From Alloalcanivorax dieselolei B5 (lineage in GTDB: Bacteria > Pseudomonadota > Gammaproteobacteria > Pseudomonadales > Alcanivoracaceae), in NCBI RefSeq assembly GCF_000300005.1, contig NC_018691.1:806001-870000 (forward strand): a DNA stretch of 64,000 nucleotides. The letters run 5' to 3'. Made by a program: the position numbers and the translations under genes. A model generated the notes under the pieces. That model did not search any database and was not told the origin of the DNA. It worked only from the letters and a program-made list of their open reading frames with translations. The stretch's first letter is position 1; the number at the start of each line of letters is the position of its first letter. This document shows, in pieces, positions 1 to 8,646 of this stretch.

Positions 1-1844
1 CTTTCGAGGTAGGCGACCTGCTTGTCCAGGCGGGTTTGGCTGGTCAGGTCGATGATCTTGGTGTCCTCGGAAAGCACCGAGGGCAGCTTGCCGGATTGCT
101 GGTCGGGAATCAGTGCGGTCAGCCCCTTGAGCCCGCCCAGGGTATCGTTGATGCCGCCCACCAGGGTGTTGTACAGATTCAGGCCGCGCACGGTACCGTC
201 GGCCAGTCCCAGGTTCAAGTTGCCCTTGGCGGATTCCACCAGTGCCTTCTGGCTGTTGCCGCTGGCGTTGAAGTCGCCGTCCATGCTGAACAGGCCGGTG
301 GCCAGATCGTCCTTCATGGCCATCTTGGCGATGGGCTGGATCTGCATGCGATTCACCTTGGTGCGCGCGCTGATCCGCGGGGTCTTGCCGGCCACGTTGA
401 GGGTGCCGCTGGCGCTGAAATCCCCGTTCAGGGTCTTGCCGCTGGCCTGGGTCAGCTTCAACACACCATTGGCGGCGGACACGGCAAAGCTCAGATCGCT
501 GGCCTCGATCTGTTCGAAAGTCAGATGGCCAATGCGGAACTTGCCGTCCAGCAGCAACGGACGCAGGCTCTCCACCGGAATCAGTTCGGCCTCGGTGAGG
601 TTGGCGGTACCGCCGCTCTTGCCGGCGTCGCCGCCGGTGGCGGCCGGTTTGTCCTCGGAGGAGGGGCTTTCCGGCGGCAGGTATTGATCCAGCACGATCT
701 TGTCCATGGTCAGATCGAAGACGATCTTGCCGCTTTCCAGGTTCTGCAGCCCGGCACTGCCATTAATGGTGCTGTTATCAAGGGTAAGGGTGAGGGGCTT
801 GGCGATGACGCTGTTGGCTGGGCCGGACAGGGTGGCGCTCATCGCCACTTTGTTGAGGGCGCTGTCGCCGCGGGTCTCGATGGCCGGCTCGCCCAGCGTC
901 TTCAATACCGTGTTGAGGTTGAACGGCTCGGTATCGAGTTTGCCGGCCACGACCATGTCGCCGGTGAGTCCGGTGATCCGCGCTTCGCCGGTGGTGCGCG
1001 TGCCGGCGGCCTGCAGCACCAGGTTGGTGAGGTTGGCGCTATCCTCATCCAGGTTCACGTCCAGCGCCTGTTCCAGATGCACATCCACGGGTTGGGCGGT
1101 GGCGCCGGCGATATTGGCGTCCAGCATCATCGGATTCAACACGAAGTGGTTGGCATCCAGGTTGGCGGCCAGGGTGGTTTTCAGGTTCAGGTCCACGCGC
1201 ATGTCGCTCTGGTCCTGATAGCGCAGCGACATCTCCAGCGGGAACGGCTGATCCAGGCTGACATCGCGGGCATTGAAGTTGAAATGCTCGACGCGGATAT
1301 CGGTGCCGTCGGTGGCGTTGCGATAGCTGATGCGGCCGTTGGTGATATCCACCGAGGGAATGGTCAGGGGAATATCGAGGGTGCTGCCTTCCTCGCCGCC
1401 GTCGGCGGTTTGCTGTTCCTCTTCGGTCTGATCCTGGCTGGTGTCGTCCTGGGGACCAATCCTTTCCCAGTTGCCGCCTTGTTGATCTTCGCGCAGATTC
1501 ACTTCCAGGCCGTCGATCAGCACGCCATCCATTTCCACCTGGCCAAGCAGCAGGGGCCACACGGCGACGCTGACGCTGGCGTTGTCGAGGGCGGCGAACA
1601 GCTCTTCCTCATCGGCGATGCGGGCTTCGGTGCGGCCCAGGCTGACGCCCAGGGAGGGCCAGAACTGCCAGGAGAGGTCGCCGGGAATGGAGAGGTCCAG
1701 GTTGGCGTTCTTGCGTGCCTGCTCCTCGATCTGTGGCTTGAAATCGTTGGGGTCGATCACCTGGGTGACGACGAAGATCGCCGCGGCCAGCAATACCACG
1801 ATGGCCACGATTACGATGACAATGATCTTGATTGCACGTCCCAT
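1..1844 (-). CDS. asmA: AsmA family protein (C-terminus beyond window)
   Basis: Reading leftward from ATG at 1844 the frame stays open to the window edge, giving about 614 residues. The N-terminus is a signal anchor (MGRAIKIIVIVIVAIVVLLA), followed by the AsmA opening (FVVTQVIDPNDFKPQIEEQA) and long repetitive beta-rich sequence. Near residues 540-590 it has the AsmA C-terminal pattern with KGNLNLGLADGTVRGLNLY. AsmA-like proteins are inner-membrane-anchored periplasmic proteins of the bridge-like lipid-transfer group linked to outer-membrane assembly; that role is family knowledge. An AGGAG-like site lies just before the start. An acidic Gln/Glu-rich linker (TSQDQTEEEQQTADGGEEGS) sits near residue 140. 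It is transcribed away from the kinase at 2032. Confidence 0.88.
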   Translation of the reverse strand, partial: MGRAIKIIVIVIVAIVVLLAAAIFVVTQVIDPNDFKPQIEEQARKNANLDLSIPGDLSWQFWPSLGVSLGRTEARIADEEELFAALDNASVSVAVWPLLLGQVEMDGVLIDGLEVNLREDQQGGNWERIGPQDDTSQDQTEEEQQTADGGEEGSTLDIPLTIPSVDITNGRISYRNATDGTDIRVEHFNFNARDVSLDQPFPLEMSLRYQDQSDMRVDLNLKTTLAANLDANHFVLNPMMLDANIAGATAQPVDVHLEQALDVNLDEDSANLTNLVLQAAGTRTTGEARITGLTGDMVVAGKLDTEPFNLNTVLKTLGEPAIETRGDSALNKVAMSATLSGPANSVIAKPLTLTLDNSTINGSAGLQNLESGKIVFDLTMDKIVLDQYLPPESPSSEDKPAATGGDAGKSGGTANLTEAELIPVESLRPLLLDGKFRIGHLTFEQIEASDLSFAVSAANGVLKLTQASGKTLNGDFSASGTLNVAGKTPRISARTKVNRMQIQPIAKMAMKDDLATGLFSMDGDFNASGNSQKALVESAKGNLNLGLADGTVRGLNLYNTLVGGINDTLGGLKGLTALIPDQQSGKLPSVLSEDTKIIDLTSQTRLDKQVAYLE

Positions 1845-1893
1845 GACGGTGCTCTCCTTGCGCCCGGGCCCTCGGGCCCCGATGATAACGAGT

Positions 1894-1902
1894 TGGTATA
1901 AT
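1894..1902 (+). promoter_or_regulatory. Extended -10 promoter candidate for the histidine kinase
   Basis: TGGTATAAT fits the extended -10 form TGnTATAAT, which can work without a good -35; none is visible at the proper distance. It lies about 130 bp before the TTG start at 2032. The same divergent gap (1845-2031) holds three copies of ATGATAAC(G/C) at 1882, 1932 and 1941, the last two directly adjacent, which could be regulator sites. Confidence 0.45.
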
Positions 1903-2031
1903 CGTAACGAAGCTCTGGCCCGTTCGACACCATGATAACGATGATAACCTTTTGAGCCCGGGCCGTGGTGCTTGTGTCGCCGCGGCGTAAAGATCGCGAA
2001 CTGGCTCTTATGACCATTTGGGGAACGACGA

Positions 2032-3942
2032 TTGGTAAAGTTCCGTAACTTCCTGCTGTTTCTGGGGCTGGCCCTATGTGCCGCGCGGCTTTGGGCGGCG
2101 CCGGTGGTGGTGCCGGACGGCCACCAGAGTCAGGTGGCGGTGGCGAAATCCATGGACGTGCTGGTGGATCCGGAGGGGCGGTGGGATTTGCCTCAGGTGC
2201 GCGAGGATTTTTCCAGCCGCTTTACCGTCAACACGGCGGAGGAGCCCAATTTCGGTTTTACCAGCAGCGTGATCTGGCTGCGATTCACGCTCGACACCAG
2301 CAAAGTGATGAACCAGAGCTGGTATCTGGTGGAGCGTTATCCGATTCTCGACCACATCACGCTGTATGCACCGCGCCCGGATGGCGGTTACGACGAAGTG
2401 GCGATGGGGGATACGCTGCCGTTCCACATGCGGATGATGAATCATCGGGCCTTTATTTTCCCCCTGGACACCGACAGACCCGGGCCGCGCACCTTTTATG
2501 TGAAAGTCAGCGGCAAAGGGGCGATCAACCTGTCGCCGGTACTCTACAACAGCACCGGGCTGGTGGAATACACCTACCGGGATACCCTGTTGTACGGGGT
2601 GTTCTATGGGTGTTTGCTGATCATGGTGATCTACAACGCCCTGTTGGCATTGTCGCTGCGGGAACCGGTGTATCTGTATTTCGTCGCTTTCCTGGTGGGG
2701 ATGGTGATCTTCATCCTCAACATCAACGGCTTCGGCTTGCAGTTTGTGTGGCCACTGTGGCCCAAGCTCAATGAGTATTACTGGCTCGGCATTTACATCA
2801 GTTGTCCGGCACTGGCCATGTACTCCCGCTCTTTCCTGGAATTGCGCGTGCGCTTTCCGCGCTATGACCGGGTATTGCGGCACTACCTGATCGGCGCGTT
2901 CGTGCTGCTGGCGGTGCAACTGATGATCGTGCCGCCCTGGTCCTACTATCTGTCCACGGCCCTGGTGGGGGTCACCGTAGTGCTGTTCAGCTGGCTTGGC
3001 TGGATGGTTCTGTCCCAGGGGTATCGGGCGGCACGTTTGTACGTGCTGGCCTGGTGGGTCTTCATGCTGCTGGTGTTCATTTTTATCCTCGGTATCGTCG
3101 GCTGGCTTCCCTACACCTCGTTCATCACCATCCTGCCGCATCTGGCCACGTTGTGGGTGGTGGTGATGCTGTCACTGGCCCTGGGGGACCGCATTCGTTT
3201 CCTGGAACGTGAGCGCAACAGTTTGTTCGAGGAGTCCCGCCGCAACCTGGAACGCCATGTGGCGGAAATGGAGCGCGTGAACCGGGACAAGTCCACCTTC
3301 CTGCAATATGTCAGCCACGAATTGAACACCCCGATCAACTGGCTCGGTGCGGCGGATACCCTGAGCGACGATGATGATCGCCGGGATACCTGGAATCTGG
3401 TGCGCAAAGGGCAGCAACGTCTGATGGGGATGGTGAGTACGTCGTTGCGTTATTTCGATCTGTCGGATCGGGAGAGCCCCACGCTGATCACCGTGTGCGA
3501 TCCCTACTGGTTGGTGGAGGCGCTTACCACCAGCCGTTGCGAGTGCCTGGAGCAGAGTGGCCTGAAGGTGCAGAACCGGGTGTCGGAACGGCTGCGGGTG
3601 CGTGCCAACGAGAGTGAGCTTCAGGAGGTGCTGGCCATGGCGTTGGATAACGCCATCCGTTTCAGCCCCGCTGGAGAAATCATCGATGTCAGCAGTCAGC
3701 GTCTGGACGGGGTGGGCGAAATCCGCATGCGGGATAATGGCCGTGGTGTCGGCACGGATCAGTTGGAGAGTCTGTTCGAGCCGTTCTTCATCATGGGCTC
3801 ACGCCATCACGAGGATGGGTTCGGCCTGTCTCTGGCGATGGCGCGGGTGATGATCGAGCAGAGCGGCGGGCGGATCTGGGCGGAAAGCGCCGGCGAAGGG
3901 CAGGGCTTTACCCTGGTGATCCGCTTGCCGCTGGCGGAATAG
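2032..3942 (+). CDS. 7TM-DISM sensor histidine kinase
   Basis: A 636-residue inner-membrane sensor kinase. A signal peptide (FLLFLGLALCAARLWA) is followed by a periplasmic 7TMR-DISM extracellular domain (about 40-180), a seven-helix 7TM-DISM block (about 190-385), a short coiled linker, a HisKA-like helix with phospho-acceptor candidate His429 in YVSHELNTPINW, and an HATPase domain with the N box in ALDNAIRFSP and G box DNGRGVG. The start is TTG; the nearby ATG at 2010 is out of frame and stops quickly. No receiver domain and no response regulator gene lie nearby, so the signal and partner are unknown. The H box has Asn in place of the usual Arg (SHELNTP). Confidence 0.85.
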   Translation: MVKFRNFLLFLGLALCAARLWAAPVVVPDGHQSQVAVAKSMDVLVDPEGRWDLPQVREDFSSRFTVNTAEEPNFGFTSSVIWLRFTLDTSKVMNQSWYLVERYPILDHITLYAPRPDGGYDEVAMGDTLPFHMRMMNHRAFIFPLDTDRPGPRTFYVKVSGKGAINLSPVLYNSTGLVEYTYRDTLLYGVFYGCLLIMVIYNALLALSLREPVYLYFVAFLVGMVIFILNINGFGLQFVWPLWPKLNEYYWLGIYISCPALAMYSRSFLELRVRFPRYDRVLRHYLIGAFVLLAVQLMIVPPWSYYLSTALVGVTVVLFSWLGWMVLSQGYRAARLYVLAWWVFMLLVFIFILGIVGWLPYTSFITILPHLATLWVVVMLSLALGDRIRFLERERNSLFEESRRNLERHVAEMERVNRDKSTFLQYVSHELNTPINWLGAADTLSDDDDRRDTWNLVRKGQQRLMGMVSTSLRYFDLSDRESPTLITVCDPYWLVEALTTSRCECLEQSGLKVQNRVSERLRVRANESELQEVLAMALDNAIRFSPAGEIIDVSSQRLDGVGEIRMRDNGRGVGTDQLESLFEPFFIMGSRHHEDGFGLSLAMARVMIEQSGGRIWAESAGEGQGFTLVIRLPLAE

Positions 3943-3960
3943 GGGGCGTGAAGCCCCCTA
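3940..3960. terminator. Bidirectional hairpin between convergent genes
   Basis: TAGGGGGC-gtgaa-GCCCCCTA is a perfect 8-bp stem with a 5-nt loop. It contains the stop codons of both converging genes: TAG of the kinase and, on the other strand, TAG of psd. There is no T-run, so termination efficiency is uncertain. Confidence 0.5.
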
Positions 3961-4818
3961 GCGCAGTGTCCCCATCGCCTGCCCCATGCGTACCGGGCTT
4001 TCGGCGGCCAGGGCGGCATCGAATTCCGCGTGGCCACGGGCGAACAGCACGATGGCGGTGGAGCCGAGCAGGAAGCGGCCCAGTTCCTCGCCCCGTTGCA
4101 GCGTGACCGGTTGCCGGTTCCGATAGTCGCTGTGTGTCACGTGGCGAGGCAGCGGCGTGACCTGGCCGGAGAACACCGTCTCGATACCGGCGACGATCAT
4201 GGCCCCCACCAGGATCACCGCCATCGGCCCCTGTTCGGTATCGAAAACGCACACCAGCCGTTCGTTGCGGGCGAACAGGCCGGGCACCCGTTCGGTGGTG
4301 GCCTGATTCACCGAGAACAGCCGGCCCGGCACGTAGCGCGTTTCCCGCAGGGTGCCGGTGGCGGGCATATGCACCCGGTGATAATCCTTTGGTGACAGAT
4401 AAACGGTGGCGAACTGGCCGCCGAGGAATTCCGTGGCCAGATCGTGGTCGCCGCCGAGCAGTTCGAACAGGCTGTAGTTATGGCCCTTGGCCTGGAAAAT
4501 CCGGTCGCCTTCAATGGCGCCAAGCTGGCTGACAGTGCCGTCGGCCGGGCAGGCGATGGCATCGGCCTGTTCCGGCAGCGGCCGGGCGCCTTCGCGCAGG
4601 GCGCGGGTGAAAAACGCGTTGAAATGGGGGAATCGCCCGGCTTCGGTGATCTCCGCTTCGGACAGATCCACTTGAAAGCGGCGGATGAACAGACCAATGA
4701 AGGTGTCCTTCACCCAGGGTGTTTCGCTACGGGCCAGAATACCCACCAATCGCGACAGGGCATGGTGGGGCAGCAGATATTGCAGAGCGACGAACAGACG
4801 TTGCCATAAGTCCTTCAA
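3958..4818 (-). CDS. psd: Phosphatidylserine decarboxylase proenzyme
   Basis: Converts phosphatidylserine to phosphatidylethanolamine at the inner membrane. The LGST motif ([14 protein letters not shown]), where the chain self-cleaves to make the pyruvoyl cofactor, is present near the C-terminus, as are [10 protein letters not shown], the HRVHMPATG motif and the DYRNRQPV region of the family. The frame extends back to ATG 4905, but that would overlap rhdA by about 60 bp and add a low-complexity Pro/Asn stretch. TTG at 4818, preceded by GAGGTG, gives 286 residues and an N-terminus ([18 protein letters not shown]) that lines up with known Psd; GTG 4824 is the alternative. It is probably cotranscribed with rhdA. 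Confidence 0.9.
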   Translation of the reverse strand: MKDLWQRLFVALQYLLPHHALSRLVGILARSETPWVKDTFIGLFIRRFQVDLSEAEITEAGRFPHFNAFFTRALREGARPLPEQADAIACPADGTVSQLGAIEGDRIFQAKGHNYSLFELLGGDHDLATEFLGGQFATVYLSPKDYHRVHMPATGTLRETRYVPGRLFSVNQATTERVPGLFARNERLVCVFDTEQGPMAVILVGAMIVAGIETVFSGQVTPLPRHVTHSDYRNRQPVTLQRGEELGRFLLGSTAIVLFARGHAEFDAALAAESPVRMGQAMGTLR

Positions 4819-4843
4819 GGGCACCTCGAAATGCGGCTGGTTG

Positions 4844-5662
4844 TTATTCGGATTTTTCGAACGGGGTATCGGGGTGGTTGCCCCATTCCGCCCAGGAACC
4901 GGCATAACCGGCGATATGAGGGAAACCCAGCAGTTTGCCCACCAGCCAGGTGAAGCTGGAGCGATGGTGGGTCTGGCAGTGGGTGATCACTTTGCGGTCG
5001 GCGGTGATGCCCAGCTCGGCCAGTTCCTGATGCAGGGTATCCAGATCACGCACTCGCAGGTGGTCGTTCTTGTCCATGGCATCGGTCCACTCATAGTGCA
5101 CCGCGCCGGGAATGTGGCCGCCTTTCTGGGCGAAGGCACGGATGCCGGCGTACTCCTCCTCGGAGCGGGCATCCCAGATCACCACATCCGGGTTCTGGTA
5201 TTCGGCCAGCACCGTCTCCAGGTCCACGTTGACGCCGGCCTTGTGCAGGCTGACCTCATAATCGCCGGGCGTGGGGGTATGCGGTTCGCTGCTGGTGGGC
5301 AGGTCCGCCGCCAGCCAGGCGTGGATGCCGCCATTGAGGTAGGTGTAGTGGGCATGGCCGATGTAATCCAGGGTCCACAACAGCCGCCCGGCCCAGCCGC
5401 CGCCTTCATCGTCATAGGCGACCACCTGGGTGTCCGGGGTCAGCCCCAGCTCGGAGAACAGGTCGGAAAGGGTATCGTCATCGGGCAGCAGGCCGGGGGC
5501 CGGCTGAGTGCCTGTCTGCAGGCGTTTGAAATCCAGGTGAACGGCGCCGGGCACATGGGCCTGGGCGTAAACCTGTTCCTTGCTCAGATCAACGATCAGC
5601 AGGTTGGCGTCATCAAGATGATTGGCCAGTTCGGCGGGTTCCAGCAACAGGGGCAGGGACAT
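4844..5662 (-). CDS. rhdA: Tandem-rhodanese sulfurtransferase, RhdA type
   Basis: A 272-residue protein with two rhodanese domains. The N-terminal one is inactive (loop [13 protein letters not shown] lacks the Cys). The C-terminal one has the active loop CQTHHRSS, which resembles the CQTHHRS loop of Azotobacter/Pseudomonas RhdA rather than CRKGVT (thiosulfate) or CG(S/T)GVT (mercaptopyruvate) enzymes. It transfers sulfane sulfur from thiosulfate to an acceptor; the physiological acceptor is not evident here. The neighbourhood rsgA-rhdA-psd is the arrangement known in pseudomonads. Confidence 0.88.
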   Translation of the reverse strand: MSLPLLLEPAELANHLDDANLLIVDLSKEQVYAQAHVPGAVHLDFKRLQTGTQPAPGLLPDDDTLSDLFSELGLTPDTQVVAYDDEGGGWAGRLLWTLDYIGHAHYTYLNGGIHAWLAADLPTSSEPHTPTPGDYEVSLHKAGVNVDLETVLAEYQNPDVVIWDARSEEEYAGIRAFAQKGGHIPGAVHYEWTDAMDKNDHLRVRDLDTLHQELAELGITADRKVITHCQTHHRSSFTWLVGKLLGFPHIAGYAGSWAEWGNHPDTPFEKSE

Positions 5663-5810
5663 AAGTCAATCAAACGGTCGTGGGTCGGGAATTTGGAGGG
5701 TGTGAATAAAATTTCACCGCCTCGTGCATGGAATCATTGTCCAATATCCGCCGGGCTTTATCCAGGTGGGATCCAGGCGGGACAGTCCCGATGGCGGCGG
5801 CGCGAATCAC

Positions 5811-6839
5811 TCAGTACCGTGCGCGGGCCTCATCGTCCAGGGTGTCGGCGATCTGGAAGTAGTTGTTCAGGCGCTCGTGTATAAACGCATCGTCCTGGGC
5901 GGCTTCCAGCAGAGCGCAGCCCGGTTCATGCCGGTGGGTACAGTTACGGAAGCGGCAATGGCCGGCCCGTTCGGACAACTCCCGATAACCGTGCAGCAAC
6001 TCCTGCTCATCGATGTGCCAGAGACCGAATTCGCGAATTCCCGGGGAGTCGATCAGGTGGCCGCCTTCGGGAAAATGGAACAAGCGCGCGGTGGTGGTGG
6101 TGTGCTGGCCCAGCCCTGACATCTCCGAAATTTCGCCCACGGGCAGTTCCGCTTCCGGCAGGATGGCGTTCACCAGAGAGGATTTGCCAACCCCGGATTG
6201 GCCGACGAAGACGCTGGTGGCGTCCGCCAGGGCGGCGCGCAAGGAGGCCAACTGGTGACCGTCGCCATGGGCGGACAGGGTGATGACCTGATAGCCAAGG
6301 TGCCGATAAAGCGCGCAGATGTGCTCGGCGTGATCGCGATTGCCATCGTCCAGCAAATCGGTCTTGTTCAGCACCAGCACCGGCTCGATGCCGGACAGTT
6401 CCGCCGCCACCAGGTAGCGGTCGAGCAGGGCGCTGGAAGGCGCCGGGCGCGGAGCGAACACCACCAGGAGACGATCCACATTGGCGGCCACGGGCTTCAA
6501 GTTGCCGTAATTGTCCGGACGTTTCAGAACCGAGTGGCGCGGCTCCACGGCCGTGACCACGCCGGTGCCTTCGCTGTGCGGCGGATGCCAGAGCACCCGG
6601 TCGCCGACCACCAGTTGTTCCAGATTGGCGCGGAAATGGCAGCGGGTCCGGGTACCGTCCCGGGCCTCCACCAATACCTGGCCACCGAAATGGGCGGTCA
6701 CCGTACCCCACTGTTCCTCGCCGAGGGTGGTGGCCACGGGCTGATCTTTTTCCGCTTTGCGCTGCATGCGATCGCGGCGCTCGGCCTGGATCTTTTCGAT
6801 GCGCCAGCGTTGTCGCCGGTTGAGATTGCGTTTCGCCAT
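5811..6839 (-). CDS. rsgA: Small ribosomal subunit biogenesis GTPase RsgA
   Basis: A 342-residue circularly permuted GTPase acting late in 30S assembly. A basic N-terminus and OB fold (about 40-110) precede the G4 motif NKTD, then the P-loop [12 protein letters not shown] and the G3 element DSPGIREF, in the permuted order typical of the family. The C-terminal zinc site reads CX4CXHX5C ([14 protein letters not shown]). It is divergent from orn. The 148-bp gap to rhdA downstream shows only a short GGGAC/GTCCC palindrome. Confidence 0.95.
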   Translation of the reverse strand: MAKRNLNRRQRWRIEKIQAERRDRMQRKAEKDQPVATTLGEEQWGTVTAHFGGQVLVEARDGTRTRCHFRANLEQLVVGDRVLWHPPHSEGTGVVTAVEPRHSVLKRPDNYGNLKPVAANVDRLLVVFAPRPAPSSALLDRYLVAAELSGIEPVLVLNKTDLLDDGNRDHAEHICALYRHLGYQVITLSAHGDGHQLASLRAALADATSVFVGQSGVGKSSLVNAILPEAELPVGEISEMSGLGQHTTTTARLFHFPEGGHLIDSPGIREFGLWHIDEQELLHGYRELSERAGHCRFRNCTHRHEPGCALLEAAQDDAFIHERLNNYFQIADTLDDEARARY

Positions 6840-6940
6840 GCGTTCGCGAGGGGTCGGTTAAGGTGGCGCCATTATGGCACGGTTGGGGCTCCGGCTCTGC
6901 TACCATGACGTCAAATTCATTACCGCACGGGGCCCGTGAG

Positions 6941-7483
6941 ATGCCATCGAAAGACAACCTGATCTGGATCGACCTGGAAATGACCGGTTTGAGCCCCGAA
7001 CAGGATCGCATCATTGAAATCGCCACCATCGTCACCGACGCCAATCTGCAGGTGCTGGCGGAGGGACCGGTGCTGGCGGTGCATCAGAGCGACCAGCGTT
7101 TGGCGGCCATGGACGAATGGAATACCCGCCACCACGGCAACTCCGGGTTGACCGACCGGGTACGCGCCAGCCGTGTGGACGAGGCGGAAGCGGAGCGGCA
7201 GACCCTGCTGTTTCTCGCGCAATACGTGGACGAGAAGATGTCACCGATGTGTGGCAACAGCATCTGCCAGGACCGCCGATTCCTGGCCCGCTACATGCCG
7301 ACCCTGGAAGCGTTCTTCCACTACCGCAATCTGGATGTCTCCACCTTGAAGGAACTGGCCGCGCGCTGGAAGCCGCAAATCCTGTCCGGCGTCAAAAAAG
7401 AGAACAAGCACCTGGCGCTGGACGACATCCGCGAATCGATCGCCGAACTGGCCTACTACCGGGAACATTTCATCCGCGAGTAG
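6941..7483 (+). CDS. orn: Oligoribonuclease
   Basis: A 180-residue DEDD-family 3'-5' exonuclease that degrades 2-5 nt RNA and pGpG. The motifs are visible: IDLEMTGL at the N-terminus (D and E of ExoI), the Asp in NSICQDRRF, and [17 protein letters not shown] for the terminal Asp-rich motif. The frame opens further upstream, but ATG 6941 gives the standard N-terminus ([17 protein letters not shown]). It is convergent with queG; the 52-bp gap has no clear terminator. Confidence 0.96.
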   Translation: MPSKDNLIWIDLEMTGLSPEQDRIIEIATIVTDANLQVLAEGPVLAVHQSDQRLAAMDEWNTRHHGNSGLTDRVRASRVDEAEAERQTLLFLAQYVDEKMSPMCGNSICQDRRFLARYMPTLEAFFHYRNLDVSTLKELAARWKPQILSGVKKENKHLALDDIRESIAELAYYREHFIRE

Positions 7484-7535
7484 CGTCCCTTTGGCGGTGT
7501 TCGGACCCTTGCCGCCACCGGGATCGAGAGTCTGT

Positions 7536-8582
7536 TCAGGCCAGCAGGCGATGCAGGGCCCAGTTCACGTGCTCACGTACCAGTTCGCTGGGATCGTCCC
7601 GCCGCGAGCGCAGCGCACCGATGGCCTCCGTGCTGGCCGGGCCATTGCCCAATGCCACCGCCAGATTACGCAACCAGCGCTGATAGCCGGCGCGGCGGAT
7701 CGGGGAGCCCTCGGTGCAACGCAGAAAAGTGGCTTCGTCCCACAGAAACAGAGTGACCAGATCGCTGTTTTCCAACTGATGCCGTGGCTGGAAGTCGTGT
7801 TCGCCGGTGAATTGCGCGAACCGGTTCCAGGGGCACATGAGCTGGCAGTCGTCACAGCCGAAGATGCGGTTGCCGATGCCGGCGCGCAGGGCCTCGGGTA
7901 TGGAGCCGGGATGCTCGATGGTCAGGTAGGAGATACAGCGACGGGCATCCAACTGGTAGGGAGCGACGATGGCGTCGGTGGGACAGACTGTCATGCAGGC
8001 GGAGCATTTGCCGCAGCGGTCTTCCACCGGCTGATCCACTGGCAGTGGCAGATCGGTGTAGATCTCGCCGAGAAAAAACCAACTGCCGGCTTCGCGATTG
8101 AGCAGCAGCGTATGCTTGCCCTGCCAGCCCAGTCCGGCTTTGGCGGCCAGCGGCTTTTCCATCACCGGCGCGCTGTCGACAAACGCCCGGGCCAGTTCGC
8201 TGTCACTGACTTGTTCGCGGATCCAGCGCGCCAGTGTCGCCAGCCGCTTGCGGACCAGCTTGTGGTAGTCGCGCCCCAGAGCGTAGCGCGACACATAGGC
8301 CTTCTCGCCCTGCTTGAGCAGCTTCACCGGCTGGGTGTCCGGTGGCAGATAATTCATGCGCAGGGAGATCACCCGCAGGGTGCCGGGTTCCAGCTCCTGT
8401 GGCCTTGAGCGCTTGTGCCCGTGGGCTTCCATCCACTTCATTTCACCGTGGTATCCGGCGTCCAACCAGCGTCTCAGCCTCGTCTCGGCCTCTCCGAGGT
8501 CGATATCGGCCACGCCAAGCTGCTGGAAACCCAGCAGCCTGGCCTGTTCGGCCAGTTGTGTTTTGAAATGAGTGAAATCCAT
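7536..8582 (-). CDS. queG: Epoxyqueuosine reductase
   Basis: A 348-residue cobalamin- and 4Fe-4S-dependent enzyme making the last step of queuosine tRNA modification. Two cluster motifs are visible, CGKCSACMTVCPTDAI and CDDCQLMCPWN, after the DUF1730-type N-terminal half, with HEAT-like helices at the end. It lies back to back with nnr, as in many gammaproteobacteria. Confidence 0.95.
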   Translation of the reverse strand: MDFTHFKTQLAEQARLLGFQQLGVADIDLGEAETRLRRWLDAGYHGEMKWMEAHGHKRSRPQELEPGTLRVISLRMNYLPPDTQPVKLLKQGEKAYVSRYALGRDYHKLVRKRLATLARWIREQVSDSELARAFVDSAPVMEKPLAAKAGLGWQGKHTLLLNREAGSWFFLGEIYTDLPLPVDQPVEDRCGKCSACMTVCPTDAIVAPYQLDARRCISYLTIEHPGSIPEALRAGIGNRIFGCDDCQLMCPWNRFAQFTGEHDFQPRHQLENSDLVTLFLWDEATFLRCTEGSPIRRAGYQRWLRNLAVALGNGPASTEAIGALRSRRDDPSELVREHVNWALHRLLA

Positions 8583-8589
8583 GGAGTGA

Positions 8590-8618
8590 TCGAGAACTGT
8601 ACGTGGTCAACGTATAAT
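8590..8618 (+). promoter_or_regulatory. Promoter candidate for the nnr-tsaE-amiB cluster
   Basis: TATAAT at 8613-8618 is a perfect -10; 17 bp upstream, TCGAGA is a 4-of-6 match to the -35. The -10 overlaps an in-frame ATG at 8617, so translation of nnr must begin further down. Confidence 0.5.
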
Positions 8619-8646
8619 GGGCGATGTTCGCGACAGGATAGCAGCG

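Noticed and set aside
36-1901. A 621-codon plus-strand frame across the left end
   Set aside because: It is antisense to the AsmA gene, whose N-terminal anchor and family motifs are clear on the minus strand.
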